A DNA stretch of 64,000 bases. It comes from Leisingera sp. ANG1. GTDB taxonomy: Bacteria; Pseudomonadota; Alphaproteobacteria; Rhodobacterales; Rhodobacteraceae. The position numbers and the translations under genes are program-made. The stretch spans positions 131,327-195,326 of the forward strand of contig NZ_AFCF02000003.1 in the NCBI RefSeq assembly GCF_000203975.2, read 5' to 3'. A model generated the notes under the pieces. The model made no database searches. It worked only from the letters and a program-made list of their open reading frames with translations, and was not told the DNA's origin. Below, piece after piece: positions 19,744 to 27,901 of this stretch (the first letter of the stretch is position 1; every line of letters starts with the position of its first letter).

Positions 19744-20379
19744 TCATTTCACCTCTTTGAATTGTCTCCCTTCAAAGGTCCAGCGCGGCTCACCACGTTG
19801 AAGCTGTCCGTGGAGCGCCCAGGTTTCGTCCTGGCGGGCAGCGTCGGCTTCTGCTTTTTCGGCAGCAGCTAGCGCGGCAAGCCGTTCCATCGCCAGACGG
19901 CGGTTCTGGTGCTGCGAGCGGGTGTCGCGCACGACGACGGCGTAGACTTGCCCATCGGCGCTGGTCCAGCGCGCCCTGATCGCGCTCGACGTTTTGTTCT
20001 GGTGCTGGCCGCCAGGGCCTCCCGCGCGAATGGCCTGCATTTCAACGGATGCCGGATCAATCCGCACCGCGTCAGTGGCCGCAGGCAGACGGAAAATCTG
20101 CACAAACCAGTTCTTCCGTTTGTGCCTGGGGCGCAGCTCGCTCTGGCACCGCCAAAGGACGGTACCTTCGACAGCGCACGCCAATTCTGCAGCGCGAGCG
20201 CCGCTCAGGATCACCACCGCTGAGGCGGGGCCGTGCGTGGCGTCCCTTGTCGCGACATCGAGTTCGACACCGTATTGCGTGGCCTTTGCTCCCAGCCAGG
20301 ACAACAGATGGCCCACAGCCTGACGGCATTCACCCGGACCATTGCCGCTGGACAAGAGAAGGGCTTCCCTGCTGCTCAT
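19744..20379 (-). CDS. prfH: Peptide chain release factor H
   Basis: The 211-residue protein is much shorter than RF1/RF2 (about 360) and retains the peptidyl-tRNA hydrolysis domain with GGQ at residues 123-125 (GPGGQHQNK). It lacks the stop-codon-reading domains, which is the PrfH form. The start ATG overlaps the rtcB stop (ATGA), so the two are translationally coupled. In published work on the RtcB2-PrfH pair, PrfH releases peptide from ribosomes stalled by cleavage of 16S rRNA at the decoding centre, and the RtcB2 ligase then reseals the RNA. The same role is inferred here from synteny. Confidence 0.92.
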   Translation of the reverse strand: MSSREALLLSSGNGPGECRQAVGHLLSWLGAKATQYGVELDVATRDATHGPASAVVILSGARAAELACAVEGTVLWRCQSELRPRHKRKNWFVQIFRLPAATDAVRIDPASVEMQAIRAGGPGGQHQNKTSSAIRARWTSADGQVYAVVVRDTRSQHQNRRLAMERLAALAAAEKAEADAARQDETWALHGQLQRGEPRWTFEGRQFKEVK

Positions 20380-21506
20380 GCCGCACCTCTCGTCGTCTTG
20401 TAGGTGACAAGCGGCAGAAGACGCGCGACCGCGTTTGCGATCCCAAAGTCCGCCAGGTTCTGCAGTACCTGTTCCGGGTCTTTGTAGGCCTGGCCGGCTT
20501 CTTCCAGCAGAAGATCGCGGTCCCCGCAAATGACGCGCCCGCCGAAACGGGTGCGGGTCAGGGCTGCCAGATCCAAACGGGTCTTGCGGATCCGTCCATG
20601 CATGGAGGACCGGTCATACTTCCTGCCTGCCCCATGAGAGACGGAGCCAAGCGCCCCGGGTACGGCATCCGGCACCTCCAGGAGGTAGCTTGGCGCTTCG
20701 CGCGATCCCGCGAGCGGGACGAGGCCGCCCTCCGGGCAAGCCGCCCCTTTGCGGTGCAGCCAGCCATCTGAACGCGGCACGGCATGATTATGCACCGTGT
20801 CGCAGATCAGCCGGGCCTCACTGCCAAGCGCTTCAGACGCGGAAGAGGCAATCAGCGCCCGGTTCACGCGCGCCCAGCGGGTAGCCGCATCATGAAGGGC
20901 GAGATAGCGCGCCGCCGCATCGCTTCCCGCCGCGAAGCCCTGTTTCCAGCTGTCGTCCAGCCCCTGAAAAATCCCGGCGCCGCGCCCGCGCGAACCGGAA
21001 TGCACCAGCAGGCACAGATCATCTTTTTGCAGGTCAGTACGGGTGTGATCCATGACTTCGCCGACCACCTGCACTTCGCAGAAATGGTTGCCGCCGCCGA
21101 TGGTGCCGAGTGCCTCTGGACCGATCAGTCCCGTCAGGCCAGCTGCATCCAGTGCTGCAAGCGCCTGATGAAGATCAGCCCCGTCTTCCAGTACAGCCAG
21201 CCGCCGGGCGGCCTTGTCGAGTTTGAGCCGGCGCCGAGGCAGATCGAGGCGAAACAAAGCCATACCGCAGCCGATATCCGGCCCGACAAGCTGGGGCCAG
21301 ATCCGGTCGGCCAGAAAAGCTGCACCAACGGGGCCGAAGCGGCCTGGATGCAGATCCGGAAATCCGGCGACGGCCGTCATGCCCGGCCAGCCAGCCACCT
21401 GTTCAAGTTGCTCTTCTGCACGCCCGTCGATCCAGGCCGCACGATTGTAGAATTTGGAGATACGGGCGCACGCGGCGCTCCGTTCCCCGGAAATGGGATT
21501 GCCCAT
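20376..21506 (-). CDS. rtcB: RtcB-family RNA ligase paired with PrfH (RtcB2)
   Basis: The 376-residue protein carries the RtcB active-site residues. Cys80 is in PDIGCGM, Asn140-His141 are in GGGNHF, His169 is in VHSGSRG, further histidines are in VHNHAV, and the GMP-accepting His291 is in SHGAGRKYD. RtcB joins 2',3'-cyclic phosphate or 3'-phosphate ends to 5'-OH ends using Mn and GTP. The length and the coupling to prfH place it in the RtcB2 branch, which repairs rRNA cut by ribotoxins such as colicin E3, rather than in tRNA splicing. No archease or rtcA gene is adjacent. A short open frame with a strong ribosome-binding site lies upstream. Confidence 0.92.
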   Translation of the reverse strand: MGNPISGERSAACARISKFYNRAAWIDGRAEEQLEQVAGWPGMTAVAGFPDLHPGRFGPVGAAFLADRIWPQLVGPDIGCGMALFRLDLPRRRLKLDKAARRLAVLEDGADLHQALAALDAAGLTGLIGPEALGTIGGGNHFCEVQVVGEVMDHTRTDLQKDDLCLLVHSGSRGRGAGIFQGLDDSWKQGFAAGSDAAARYLALHDAATRWARVNRALIASSASEALGSEARLICDTVHNHAVPRSDGWLHRKGAACPEGGLVPLAGSREAPSYLLEVPDAVPGALGSVSHGAGRKYDRSSMHGRIRKTRLDLAALTRTRFGGRVICGDRDLLLEEAGQAYKDPEQVLQNLADFGIANAVARLLPLVTYKTTRGAA

Positions 21507-21589
21507 CGTTCATCTTTTCATAGCAATAGAAGCGGCCCGAGAGGGTCGCGGATGGATCGGCACGATGTTGGGAAACCCCGAATTGGGGA

Positions 21590-21640
21590 TCAGAACCGCG
21601 TCAGATCCTGCGGAAGGGAAATGTTGATGGTTACGGTCAT
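21590..21640 (-). CDS. Possible 16-residue leader peptide upstream of rtcB
   Basis: An ATG at 21640 has GGAGG seven bases upstream, the best ribosome-binding site in this intergenic region, and encodes MTVTINISLPQDLTRF before TGA. A small inverted repeat (CCCC-GAATT-GGGG, 21576-21588) follows the stop at once, and the rtcB start is 84 bases further on. This could be a regulatory leader, a chance frame, or the relic of a longer gene. Evidence is limited to position and the ribosome-binding site. Confidence 0.3.
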   Translation of the reverse strand: MTVTINISLPQDLTRF

Positions 21641-22102
21641 GGCTTACCCTCCTGTCTGTTGCGGATGAAAAGTTGGGAATGGATAAGCCGCAGATGCCGC
21701 TCCCGGAAGTCCTTGATCTCAAAATCTGGGACGGTGATGCAATCACGCGACAGGGAGGCTTACCCAAGATGTGACGGCAGATGGCTGTTTGCCTCTTACC
21801 CGGTGCCTGCAAGCCGACAATGAAACGTGGTTGATGCTGCACCATGCTTTAATGGCCGTTTGGTGAAGCTGCGCTGCGGCGGTGAGAGATAATGCGAAAT
21901 GAGGCTATGGGCTGACTGAGCCAGTAAGGTGCTAGCCGCACCAATCGTCCACTGAAAGACCCTGGCTGGTCGTTTCGGCCTTTTAAGGAGGATATGGAAA
22001 CTCTTGTAACCGCCTTTGGTGAGCCAAAATGCCGAAAGGCGGACGTGAGTGTCTATAGGCCCAATGTCTCTCACGCCCGCCCGCTGTATATATTTCACCA
22101 GG
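21641..22102. other. Intergenic stretch upstream of rtcB
   Basis: No gene is supported in about 460 bases. It must contain the promoter of the rtcB-prfH operon, but no sigma-70-like pair could be picked out with confidence. The open frames in it are not family-like. Confidence 0.45.
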
Positions 22103-23194
22103 TTATTGATGCGTCCGTGTCTTTTGCGGGTCGTAGACCGGGCTGCCAACCACTGTTGCGGCGGTTTGAAGAGTCTCGCTTTTAAGCCGCAGAACCGTTC
22201 CTGCTGCGATCCCAGGACGGACATGTGCCAGCGCCAGCGATTTCCCCATCCGGTGCGAATAGCAGGGGCTGTTGACCGCCCCGACTTCTTCACCGTCCAG
22301 CAGCAGGGCCTCACCGCCTTCCACCATGTCCGGATGATCAATGTCGAGGCAGACATTGGAAATCTTCTCGCCGCCCTTCGACGCCATCACCGCCGCCTTG
22401 CCGCGGAAATCGCCCTTAGCGGCGCTGACAGTGAACCCCAGGCCGACCTCCCATGGGGTGTGTTCCTCAGTCATGTCATAGCCGTAAAACAGCAACCCAG
22501 CTTCAATCCGCACCTTGTCGAGCGCGGTGAAAGAGCAAGGCATGACACCAGCCTCTGCCAGTTGGTCCCAGATATCAGCAATCACCGCGGCGCTGGCAAA
22601 TATCTCATAGCCGCGTTCGCCCGAATAACCGGTGCGCGAGATCCGGCAGGGATGCCCGAACAGGGTAGCAGGAGCGTGTTCAAAATAACCCAGCCCGGCA
22701 AGATCGATATCGCAATGGGTATTCAGGATATCCAGCGATGCCGGACCTTGGACCGAGACGTCGTGCAGGTCGTCGGTGAACTCCAGCCAGACGTCACGGC
22801 CCTCTGCCGAGGCTTCCAGCAGCGCCATAGTGTCGCCCGAGCCATGCACAATCATCCATTCATCGCCGCCGTTGTTTGAGACAATGGCGTCGTCGGCAAT
22901 ACCACCCGCTTCGGTCAAAACGCAGAGGTAGGCGGATTTGCCCGGCGCCAGTTTGGATAGGTCGCGGGTGGTCAGGAAATCCAGCACCGCCTGCGCATCC
23001 TTGCCGCGGACAAACACCTTCTTCAGCGGCGACATGTCGAACATGCCGGCGCGCTCCCGCACCGCGTCGTGTTCGTCATTCGGGTCGGTGCTGTAGGTCC
23101 AGGCCGTGCCCATGCCGTTCCAGTCCTCCAGCCCCGATCCGAGGGCAATGTGGCGGGAAGCAAGCGCCGAGGCGCGGCTCAATTCTTCGGTCAT
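22103..23194 (-). CDS. GcvT-like aminomethyltransferase family protein
   Basis: The 363-residue protein has the GcvT fold. Visible parts are FDMSPLKKVFVRG near the N-terminus, RTGYSGERGYEIF (folate-binding region), and LDKVRIEAGLLFYGYDMTEEHTPWEVGL, typical of the aminomethyltransferase family. It starts 16 bases after an MttB-family gene on the same strand. GcvT proteins move one-carbon units onto tetrahydrofolate, so it probably accepts the methyl group made available by the MttB-like partner. It lacks the N-terminal character of DmdA, so I do not call it a DMSP demethylase. The methyl donor is unknown. Confidence 0.85.
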   Translation of the reverse strand: MTEELSRASALASRHIALGSGLEDWNGMGTAWTYSTDPNDEHDAVRERAGMFDMSPLKKVFVRGKDAQAVLDFLTTRDLSKLAPGKSAYLCVLTEAGGIADDAIVSNNGGDEWMIVHGSGDTMALLEASAEGRDVWLEFTDDLHDVSVQGPASLDILNTHCDIDLAGLGYFEHAPATLFGHPCRISRTGYSGERGYEIFASAAVIADIWDQLAEAGVMPCSFTALDKVRIEAGLLFYGYDMTEEHTPWEVGLGFTVSAAKGDFRGKAAVMASKGGEKISNVCLDIDHPDMVEGGEALLLDGEEVGAVNSPCYSHRMGKSLALAHVRPGIAAGTVLRLKSETLQTAATVVGSPVYDPQKTRTHQ

Positions 23195-23210
23195 GTTTCA
23201 GTGTCCTTTC

Positions 23211-24752
23211 TCAATACCATTCGTCGGGCATGGCGGCTTTGCGCCCCGCCACGAAGTCATTCAGGGCTGTGCGGATGGCTGCTGGCATTTCCGGCGGCTG
23301 ATACTCCGTCAGCATCTGCCGCCAGCGGGGGGCAGCGCGCTGGTCAGCGGTCTGGCGGCCATTCTCGTTCCATGTTTCGAAGGGGCCGCCTTCGGGCACC
23401 TGCGGTTCAAAATTGGCGATGGTGTAGTGGCGCAGGGTGTGGCTGGTAGACAGGAAGTTCTCGCCCGGACCCGCCTCGGCGTAGGCATCACGGCCGAAGG
23501 CCTCGTCGTCCGTGCCAAACCCCTGCAGCATCTTCAGCATCGCGCCGCAATGGTCGAGGTCCATCACGAACTTCTCGTAGGACATCACCAGACCGCCTTC
23601 GAGCCAGCCCGCCGCGTGCCAGACCTGATGGCCGCCGGACAGAAGGGTGGCCCACATCGCCCCGGCACTGTCCTGCATTGCCTGACCGTCGGCGGCGTTG
23701 GAGGCAGTGACCTGACCGCCGCCGGAACGCACCGGCACCCCCAGCCTGCGGCCCAGCTGGCTCAGCGCCATGGTGGTCAGGTTCGCCTCCGGGGAGCCAA
23801 AGGTCAGCGCTCCGCTGCGCAGGTTCATCGAGGAGTGGAAGCTACCAAAGACCACCGGGCAACCGGGGCGCACCAGCTGGCTGAGGGCGATACCCGCCAT
23901 TGCCTCGGCCAGTGTCTGGGCGGCGACGGCTGCCGGTGAGAGCGGCCCCATGGCGCCGGCAAAGATGGCAGGCGAGATGCAGACGCATTGGTTCGCCTCC
24001 GCATAGATACGCAGGGAGGCGGACATCACCCCGTCATAGATCAGCGGTGAATTGACGTTGATATTGGCCTGCATCACCGCATTTCGGTCCAGGAACTCCG
24101 AATCGAAGGCCAGCCGGGCCATTTCTATACTGTCCTGTGCGCCCTGCGCGGATGTCACTCCGCCCATGAAGGGTTTGTCCGACAGGATGAGATGGGCCAG
24201 CATCATGTCCAGATGCCGCTTGTTTACCGGCACATCAGTTGGTTCAACCACGGTGCCGCCGGTATGGTGCAGAGCGGACGAAATATGCGAAAGCTTCACG
24301 AAGTTTTCGAAATCCTCCAGCGCGGCATAGCGGCGGCCTTGCTCCAGGTCGGTGACAAAGGGCGAGCCGTAGCCGGGCATCAGCACCAGGTTGTCGCCAC
24401 CCAAGGTCACCGTGCGGGCGGGATCACGGCCATGCAGCTGGAATTCGGCGGGAGCGGTTTTGCATAGCTGGCGCACATGGCCCGGTTCGAAGCGGACCCG
24501 GGCACCGTCAACGCGCGCTCCGGCAGCGGCAAACAGCGCAAGCGCCGTGTCATCGCCGCGGAATTCGACGCCGATATGCTCCAGGATCCAGTCCGCCTGG
24601 GCTTCGATGCGCCGAAGTGCGGTCTCGTCCAGCAGATCATATGCAGGGATCTGGCGGCGCCTATACGCCGGTGCCGCCTGGGGTGCATTGTGCCGGGTCA
24701 GCCGCCCCCGGCGCGACTTGCCGCGCTGGGTGATATGGGTGTTGGCGTACAT
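23211..24752 (-). CDS. Trimethylamine methyltransferase (MttB) superfamily protein, non-pyrrolysine
   Basis: The protein is 513 residues from the ATG at 24752; an alternative start at 24821 would overlap the divergent promoter. The sequence has MttB-family segments: PAYDLLDE near the start, GGTVVEPTDVPVN, the HSSMNLRSGALTFGSPE stretch and the ASNAADGQAMQDSA stretch. No in-frame amber codon is present, so it is the non-pyrrolysine kind. Characterised members of that kind demethylate glycine betaine, proline betaine or carnitine. No corrinoid protein gene is beside it; a GcvT-like gene is instead. The natural substrate is probably a methylated amine, by inference. Confidence 0.85.
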   Translation of the reverse strand: MYANTHITQRGKSRRGRLTRHNAPQAAPAYRRRQIPAYDLLDETALRRIEAQADWILEHIGVEFRGDDTALALFAAAGARVDGARVRFEPGHVRQLCKTAPAEFQLHGRDPARTVTLGGDNLVLMPGYGSPFVTDLEQGRRYAALEDFENFVKLSHISSALHHTGGTVVEPTDVPVNKRHLDMMLAHLILSDKPFMGGVTSAQGAQDSIEMARLAFDSEFLDRNAVMQANINVNSPLIYDGVMSASLRIYAEANQCVCISPAIFAGAMGPLSPAAVAAQTLAEAMAGIALSQLVRPGCPVVFGSFHSSMNLRSGALTFGSPEANLTTMALSQLGRRLGVPVRSGGGQVTASNAADGQAMQDSAGAMWATLLSGGHQVWHAAGWLEGGLVMSYEKFVMDLDHCGAMLKMLQGFGTDDEAFGRDAYAEAGPGENFLSTSHTLRHYTIANFEPQVPEGGPFETWNENGRQTADQRAAPRWRQMLTEYQPPEMPAAIRTALNDFVAGRKAAMPDEWY

Positions 24753-24869
24753 ATTTCCCAACGCTGTGACTCCTGAGAAATGTTCCGCGGTCCATATTTT
24801 AGGAAACTGGCCAGCCAACAATCGATTTTATTTGCCCTAAGTGTTCAGGAAATTTATACGCTTTTCGTT
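24753..24869. promoter_or_regulatory. Divergent promoter region of mttB-like and LysR genes
   Basis: This 117-bp AT-richer gap separates two divergently transcribed genes, the usual place for LysR binding and autoregulation. It contains TTTTAGGAAACTGGCCAG, but no single operator could be fixed by eye. Confidence 0.45.
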
Positions 24870-25739
24870 ATGCCCGTAGAATTCCGCCATCACGATAGCC
24901 TGCGCCTGTTTGCTGAGATCGCCCGCTACCGCAGCTTTTCCGATGCCGCCGGGACGCTGAACATGACCAAGGGCGCGGTCAGCTATCAGGTGAAAACGCT
25001 GGAGGCGGATCTGGGCATTGCGCTGTTTCAGCGCAATGCCCGCGGGGTCGAGATGACGCCGGACGGGCTCAAGCTGCTGGCTGCCTGCCAAAGCCACTAT
25101 GAAGAGATCGAGGCTGGTATTCTGGCCCTCAAAGGGGTCTCTGCTAAAACCCTGACGGTGGGTGTCTCCACCTATTTCGCCGCCCGCTGGCTGTCGCCGC
25201 GGCTGATGTCCTTCATGCAGGCGCATCCGGATATCCAGCTCCGGCTGCAACCGATGATCCGGCTTTTCGATCTGGAAGCCCAAGGTGTTGATATCGCAAT
25301 CCGTTGGGGAAACGGGCAATGGGGGGATGGCGACGTTACGCCGTTCCTGCCGTGCCCGGCTTTTCCCGCAGGCAACGCTGCAGCACTGGAAACAGTGAAG
25401 CGGCTCGGCTGGGAACAAGCTGTTTCAACCTTTACGCTGTTGCGTGATCATGATGACAGCGATGCCTGGACAGACTGGCTGAATGCCGCGGGGCTGCCGC
25501 ACCGGACGCGGCGGGACACACTGATCATCCCTGACCCCAATGTGCGGGTCCAGGCGGTTGTTGATGGTCAGGGGGTCGCCCTGATGGACACGCTGATCGA
25601 GCAGGAACTGGAAGAGGAGAAGCTGTTCCGCCTGTCACCACATGTGCTACAGGACTACGGCTACTTTCTGGTGCGTCCGCGCAAAGCTGCTTCCCAAGAC
25701 TGCGCCGCAGCGTTTTCAAGATGGTTGCAAACCCAATAG
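24870..25739 (+). CDS. LysR-family regulator (GcvA-like)
   Basis: The 289-residue protein starts at the ATG at 24870 (VEFRHHDSLRLFAEIARYRSF). The N-terminal helix-turn-helix includes DAAGTLNMTKGAVSYQ and QVKTLEADLGIALF, and the effector domain contains VDIAIRWGNGQWGD, which resembles the GcvA subgroup. It is divergent from the MttB-like/GcvT-like pair, which it most likely controls. GcvA-like regulators often respond to small amino acids. An insertion sequence begins about 60 bases after its stop. Confidence 0.92.
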   Translation: MPVEFRHHDSLRLFAEIARYRSFSDAAGTLNMTKGAVSYQVKTLEADLGIALFQRNARGVEMTPDGLKLLAACQSHYEEIEAGILALKGVSAKTLTVGVSTYFAARWLSPRLMSFMQAHPDIQLRLQPMIRLFDLEAQGVDIAIRWGNGQWGDGDVTPFLPCPAFPAGNAAALETVKRLGWEQAVSTFTLLRDHDDSDAWTDWLNAAGLPHRTRRDTLIIPDPNVRVQAVVDGQGVALMDTLIEQELEEEKLFRLSPHVLQDYGYFLVRPRKAASQDCAAAFSRWLQTQ

Positions 25740-25871
25740 ATTGGCAAATCTTGCTGAATTTCTTCTTTGAACTTTTGTGCGAACAGGCTTGTTCCCCTGT
25801 CCGTCGTCAGAGATTTTGGGCCATTTGGCTGCCTGAGCGAAGAGAGGGTCTGGCTCATCTGGTTGGTTTGA

Positions 25872-26891
25872 TTATGCGGCGGATCTTCGGTGAAGCAAGC
25901 GCCGGGTTTCGATAGTCTTTCGTTTGATCCTTTCTCGTTGTTTCAGGATGGTCTGGCCGCGCCCGAAGTAGACATCGGCCGGGGTGAGGTTCTGCAGGCT
26001 CTCGTGGTATCGTCGGTGGTTGTAATGCTCGACGAAGGCGTCGATCTTCTGCCTGAGATCGCCGGGCAGGAAGTAGTTCTCCAGCAGGATGCGGTTCTTC
26101 AGGGTCTGGTGCCAGCGCTCGATCTTGCCTTGGGTTTGCGGGTGATATGGGGCACCGCGGACATGATCCATGTGCCGATCTTCCAGCCAATCGGCCAACT
26201 CGCCCGAGATGTAACTCGACCCCCTCGCCATTGTCTCTCGGACCAATGGCGTTCCAATGGCTCGATCACTGAGCAGGCGGGGCTTGTGCAGGACCTTCGC
26301 CTGATCACAACCCGAAGCCTGCAGCGCCAGGTCGAGCGTGTCGGTCACATCGCCTGACTTCATCGTCGTGCAAAGTTTCCAGGCGATGATGTAGCGGCTG
26401 TAATCGTCGAGGATCGTGGACAGGTAGAACCAGCCCCAGCCGATGACCTTCAGGTAGGTAAAGTCGGTCTGCCAAAGCTGGTTCGGTCGGGTCGTCTTGT
26501 CACGGAACTCGTCAGAGGCGGACAGAACCACATAGGCCGGGCTGGTGATCAGGTCGTAGGACTTGAGGATGCGATAGACCGAAGCCTCTGACACAAAATA
26601 CTTTTCCGTGTCAGTGAATTGCACGGCCAACTCGCGCGGCGACAGATCGCTTTCCTGCAGGGCCAGGTCCTTGATCTTCTCGCGCACCGGCTCAGGGATG
26701 CGGTTCCAGACCCGCGACGGCCTGGGACTGCGATCTTTCAGCGTCTCAGGGCCGCCGGACAAATACCGATCATACCAGCGGTAGAAGGTCGTTCTGGGGA
26801 TGCCGAGCTTGTCCAGCGTGCGCCTGGTCGGCAGGTGCGATCCTTCCACCAGCCGGATGATCTCCAGCTTCTCAGATGCGGGATACCTCAT
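25872..26891 (-). CDS. IS3-type transposase OrfB (integrase core), catalytic spacing altered
   Basis: The 339-residue protein has a helix-turn-helix N-terminus (RTLDKLGIPRTTFYRWYDRY) and a DDE integrase core. The first Asp is D143 (QTDFTYL), the second D209 (LLSD) and the Glu E258 (GKIERWH). In IS3 elements the last two are separated by 35 residues; here they are 48 apart. Residues 210-223 (RAIGTPLVRETMAR) replace the single Asn expected between SD and GSSY, a net 39-base in-frame insertion at about 26223-26264. The start overlaps the orfA stop (ATGA) in a different frame, so OrfB can be made by re-initiation. Confidence 0.9.
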   Translation of the reverse strand: MRYPASEKLEIIRLVEGSHLPTRRTLDKLGIPRTTFYRWYDRYLSGGPETLKDRSPRPSRVWNRIPEPVREKIKDLALQESDLSPRELAVQFTDTEKYFVSEASVYRILKSYDLITSPAYVVLSASDEFRDKTTRPNQLWQTDFTYLKVIGWGWFYLSTILDDYSRYIIAWKLCTTMKSGDVTDTLDLALQASGCDQAKVLHKPRLLSDRAIGTPLVRETMARGSSYISGELADWLEDRHMDHVRGAPYHPQTQGKIERWHQTLKNRILLENYFLPGDLRQKIDAFVEHYNHRRYHESLQNLTPADVYFGRGQTILKQRERIKRKTIETRRLLHRRSAA

Positions 26892-27268
26892 TCGCCGTCG
26901 CCCCCATCTGCGATCATGCTTTTTTTGAGCAGCCGCAACTCCAGGGCCTGCTCAGCGACAACCTCCTTTAGATCTCGGGCTTCACGGCGAAGGTCTTTGA
27001 CCTCGCTCGACGTCGCCGCACGCGCCGTATCGCCCGCCAAGCGTTTCTTCCCGGCTTCGAGGAATTCCTTGGACCAGCTGTAATACAAGCTCTGCGCAAT
27101 GCCCTCGCGGCGACACAGCTCTGCAATGCTGTCTTCGCCCTTCAGGCCGTCCAAGACGATCCTGACCTTCTCCTCAGCTGAGTACTGCTTGCGGGTGGCG
27201 CGACGGATGTCCTTGACGACCTTCTCGCCGTGGCTCTGCTTGGTTCCGGGTTTCTGTCTCATCTCCAC
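26888..27268 (-). CDS. IS3-type transposase OrfA
   Basis: The 126-residue protein has the helix-turn-helix of the IS3 OrfA family (SAEEKVRIVLDGLKGEDSIA, then CRREGIAQSLYYSW), followed by a C-terminal leucine-rich coiled coil (VKDLRREARDLKEVVAEQAL). It would bind the IS ends. Its stop overlaps the OrfB start by four bases. Confidence 0.9.
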   Translation of the reverse strand: MEMRQKPGTKQSHGEKVVKDIRRATRKQYSAEEKVRIVLDGLKGEDSIAELCRREGIAQSLYYSWSKEFLEAGKKRLAGDTARAATSSEVKDLRREARDLKEVVAEQALELRLLKKSMIADGGDGE

Positions 27269-27499
27269 TCCTTGGTGGTTACGATGTGTCAGAAACTCTC
27301 TCTTATCAAATCACCCTAAACTGTCCCATTGGCGCTGACGTCAGACAAGGCGTTGTGTGAGCCCATAGCGGCTGATGCCGTGGAACGGACAAATGTCTTA
27401 GTCGCATTATAAAGCGGTCATTCGGCCATCGTTCCGGCAGTGCTGCTGAATGGACTGTATTCATCTGACCGGGGTGCCCTCGTGCATTCGCGGGCTTGC

Positions 27500-27898
27500 T
27501 CAGAGTGACTTAGGTGCCGGGTCTTCCTCCAGAACCCGTCGCGCCACGCGGAAACACTCCAGTGCCTGCGGCACGCCGCAATAGATGCCGATCACGTGGA
27601 TGATCGCTCGGATTTCATCCTGAGTGACGCCATTGTTAAGCGCTCCGCGGCAATGGATTTCCCATTCGTGCATCTTGCCCAGGGCGCCTATCATCGACAG
27701 GTTCATCATTGAGCGCGTCTTGGCGTCGATCACATCATCGCCCCAGCCAAAACCCCAGCACCAGGCCGTCATCGCTTCCTGAAAGGGGCGGGTGAAGTCA
27801 TCGGCGGCGGCGAGGTTTTTTTCGACATACCCGGCCCCAAGCGTAGCCTTGCGCTGCGCGAGTCCCTTCAGGAACAGATCTTCGTCAAATGTGCTCAT
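27500..27898 (-). CDS. Carboxymuconolactone decarboxylase-family protein
   Basis: The 132-residue protein has the CMD/AhpD-like fold signature, with RSMMNLSMIGALGKMHEWEIH and a GVTQDEIRAIIHVIGIYCGVP helix-loop-helix. It lacks the CxxC of AhpD, so it is closer to the gamma-carboxymuconolactone decarboxylase type. It is last in a minus-strand operon behind an aldehyde dehydrogenase and a Rieske oxygenase. Its role there is unknown; small CMD proteins often accompany oxidative degradation clusters. Confidence 0.85.
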   Translation of the reverse strand: MSTFDEDLFLKGLAQRKATLGAGYVEKNLAAADDFTRPFQEAMTAWCWGFGWGDDVIDAKTRSMMNLSMIGALGKMHEWEIHCRGALNNGVTQDEIRAIIHVIGIYCGVPQALECFRVARRVLEEDPAPKSL

Positions 27899-27901
27899 CT
27901 C

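Larger units (their letters stand above)
25798..27328 (-). mobile_element. IS3-type insertion sequence (ends approximate)
   Basis: Two overlapping minus-strand genes, orfA and orfB, form an IS3-like unit between the LysR gene and the betaine cluster. I place the left end near TGTCCGTCGTCAGAG (25798) and the right end near CTGTCCCA (27321-27328). The terminal repeats align poorly by eye, so both ends are uncertain and no target duplication is claimed. The transposase has an altered active site and may be inactive. Confidence 0.75.

Noticed and set aside
22103-23194. DMSP demethylase (DmdA) for the GcvT-like gene
   Set aside because: The N-terminus and family segments match the general GcvT type and the partner is an MttB-like gene, so the methylated-amine context fits better.
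23211-24752. Pyrrolysine-containing trimethylamine methyltransferase
   Set aside because: The frame has no internal amber codon, so it is the non-pyrrolysine kind.
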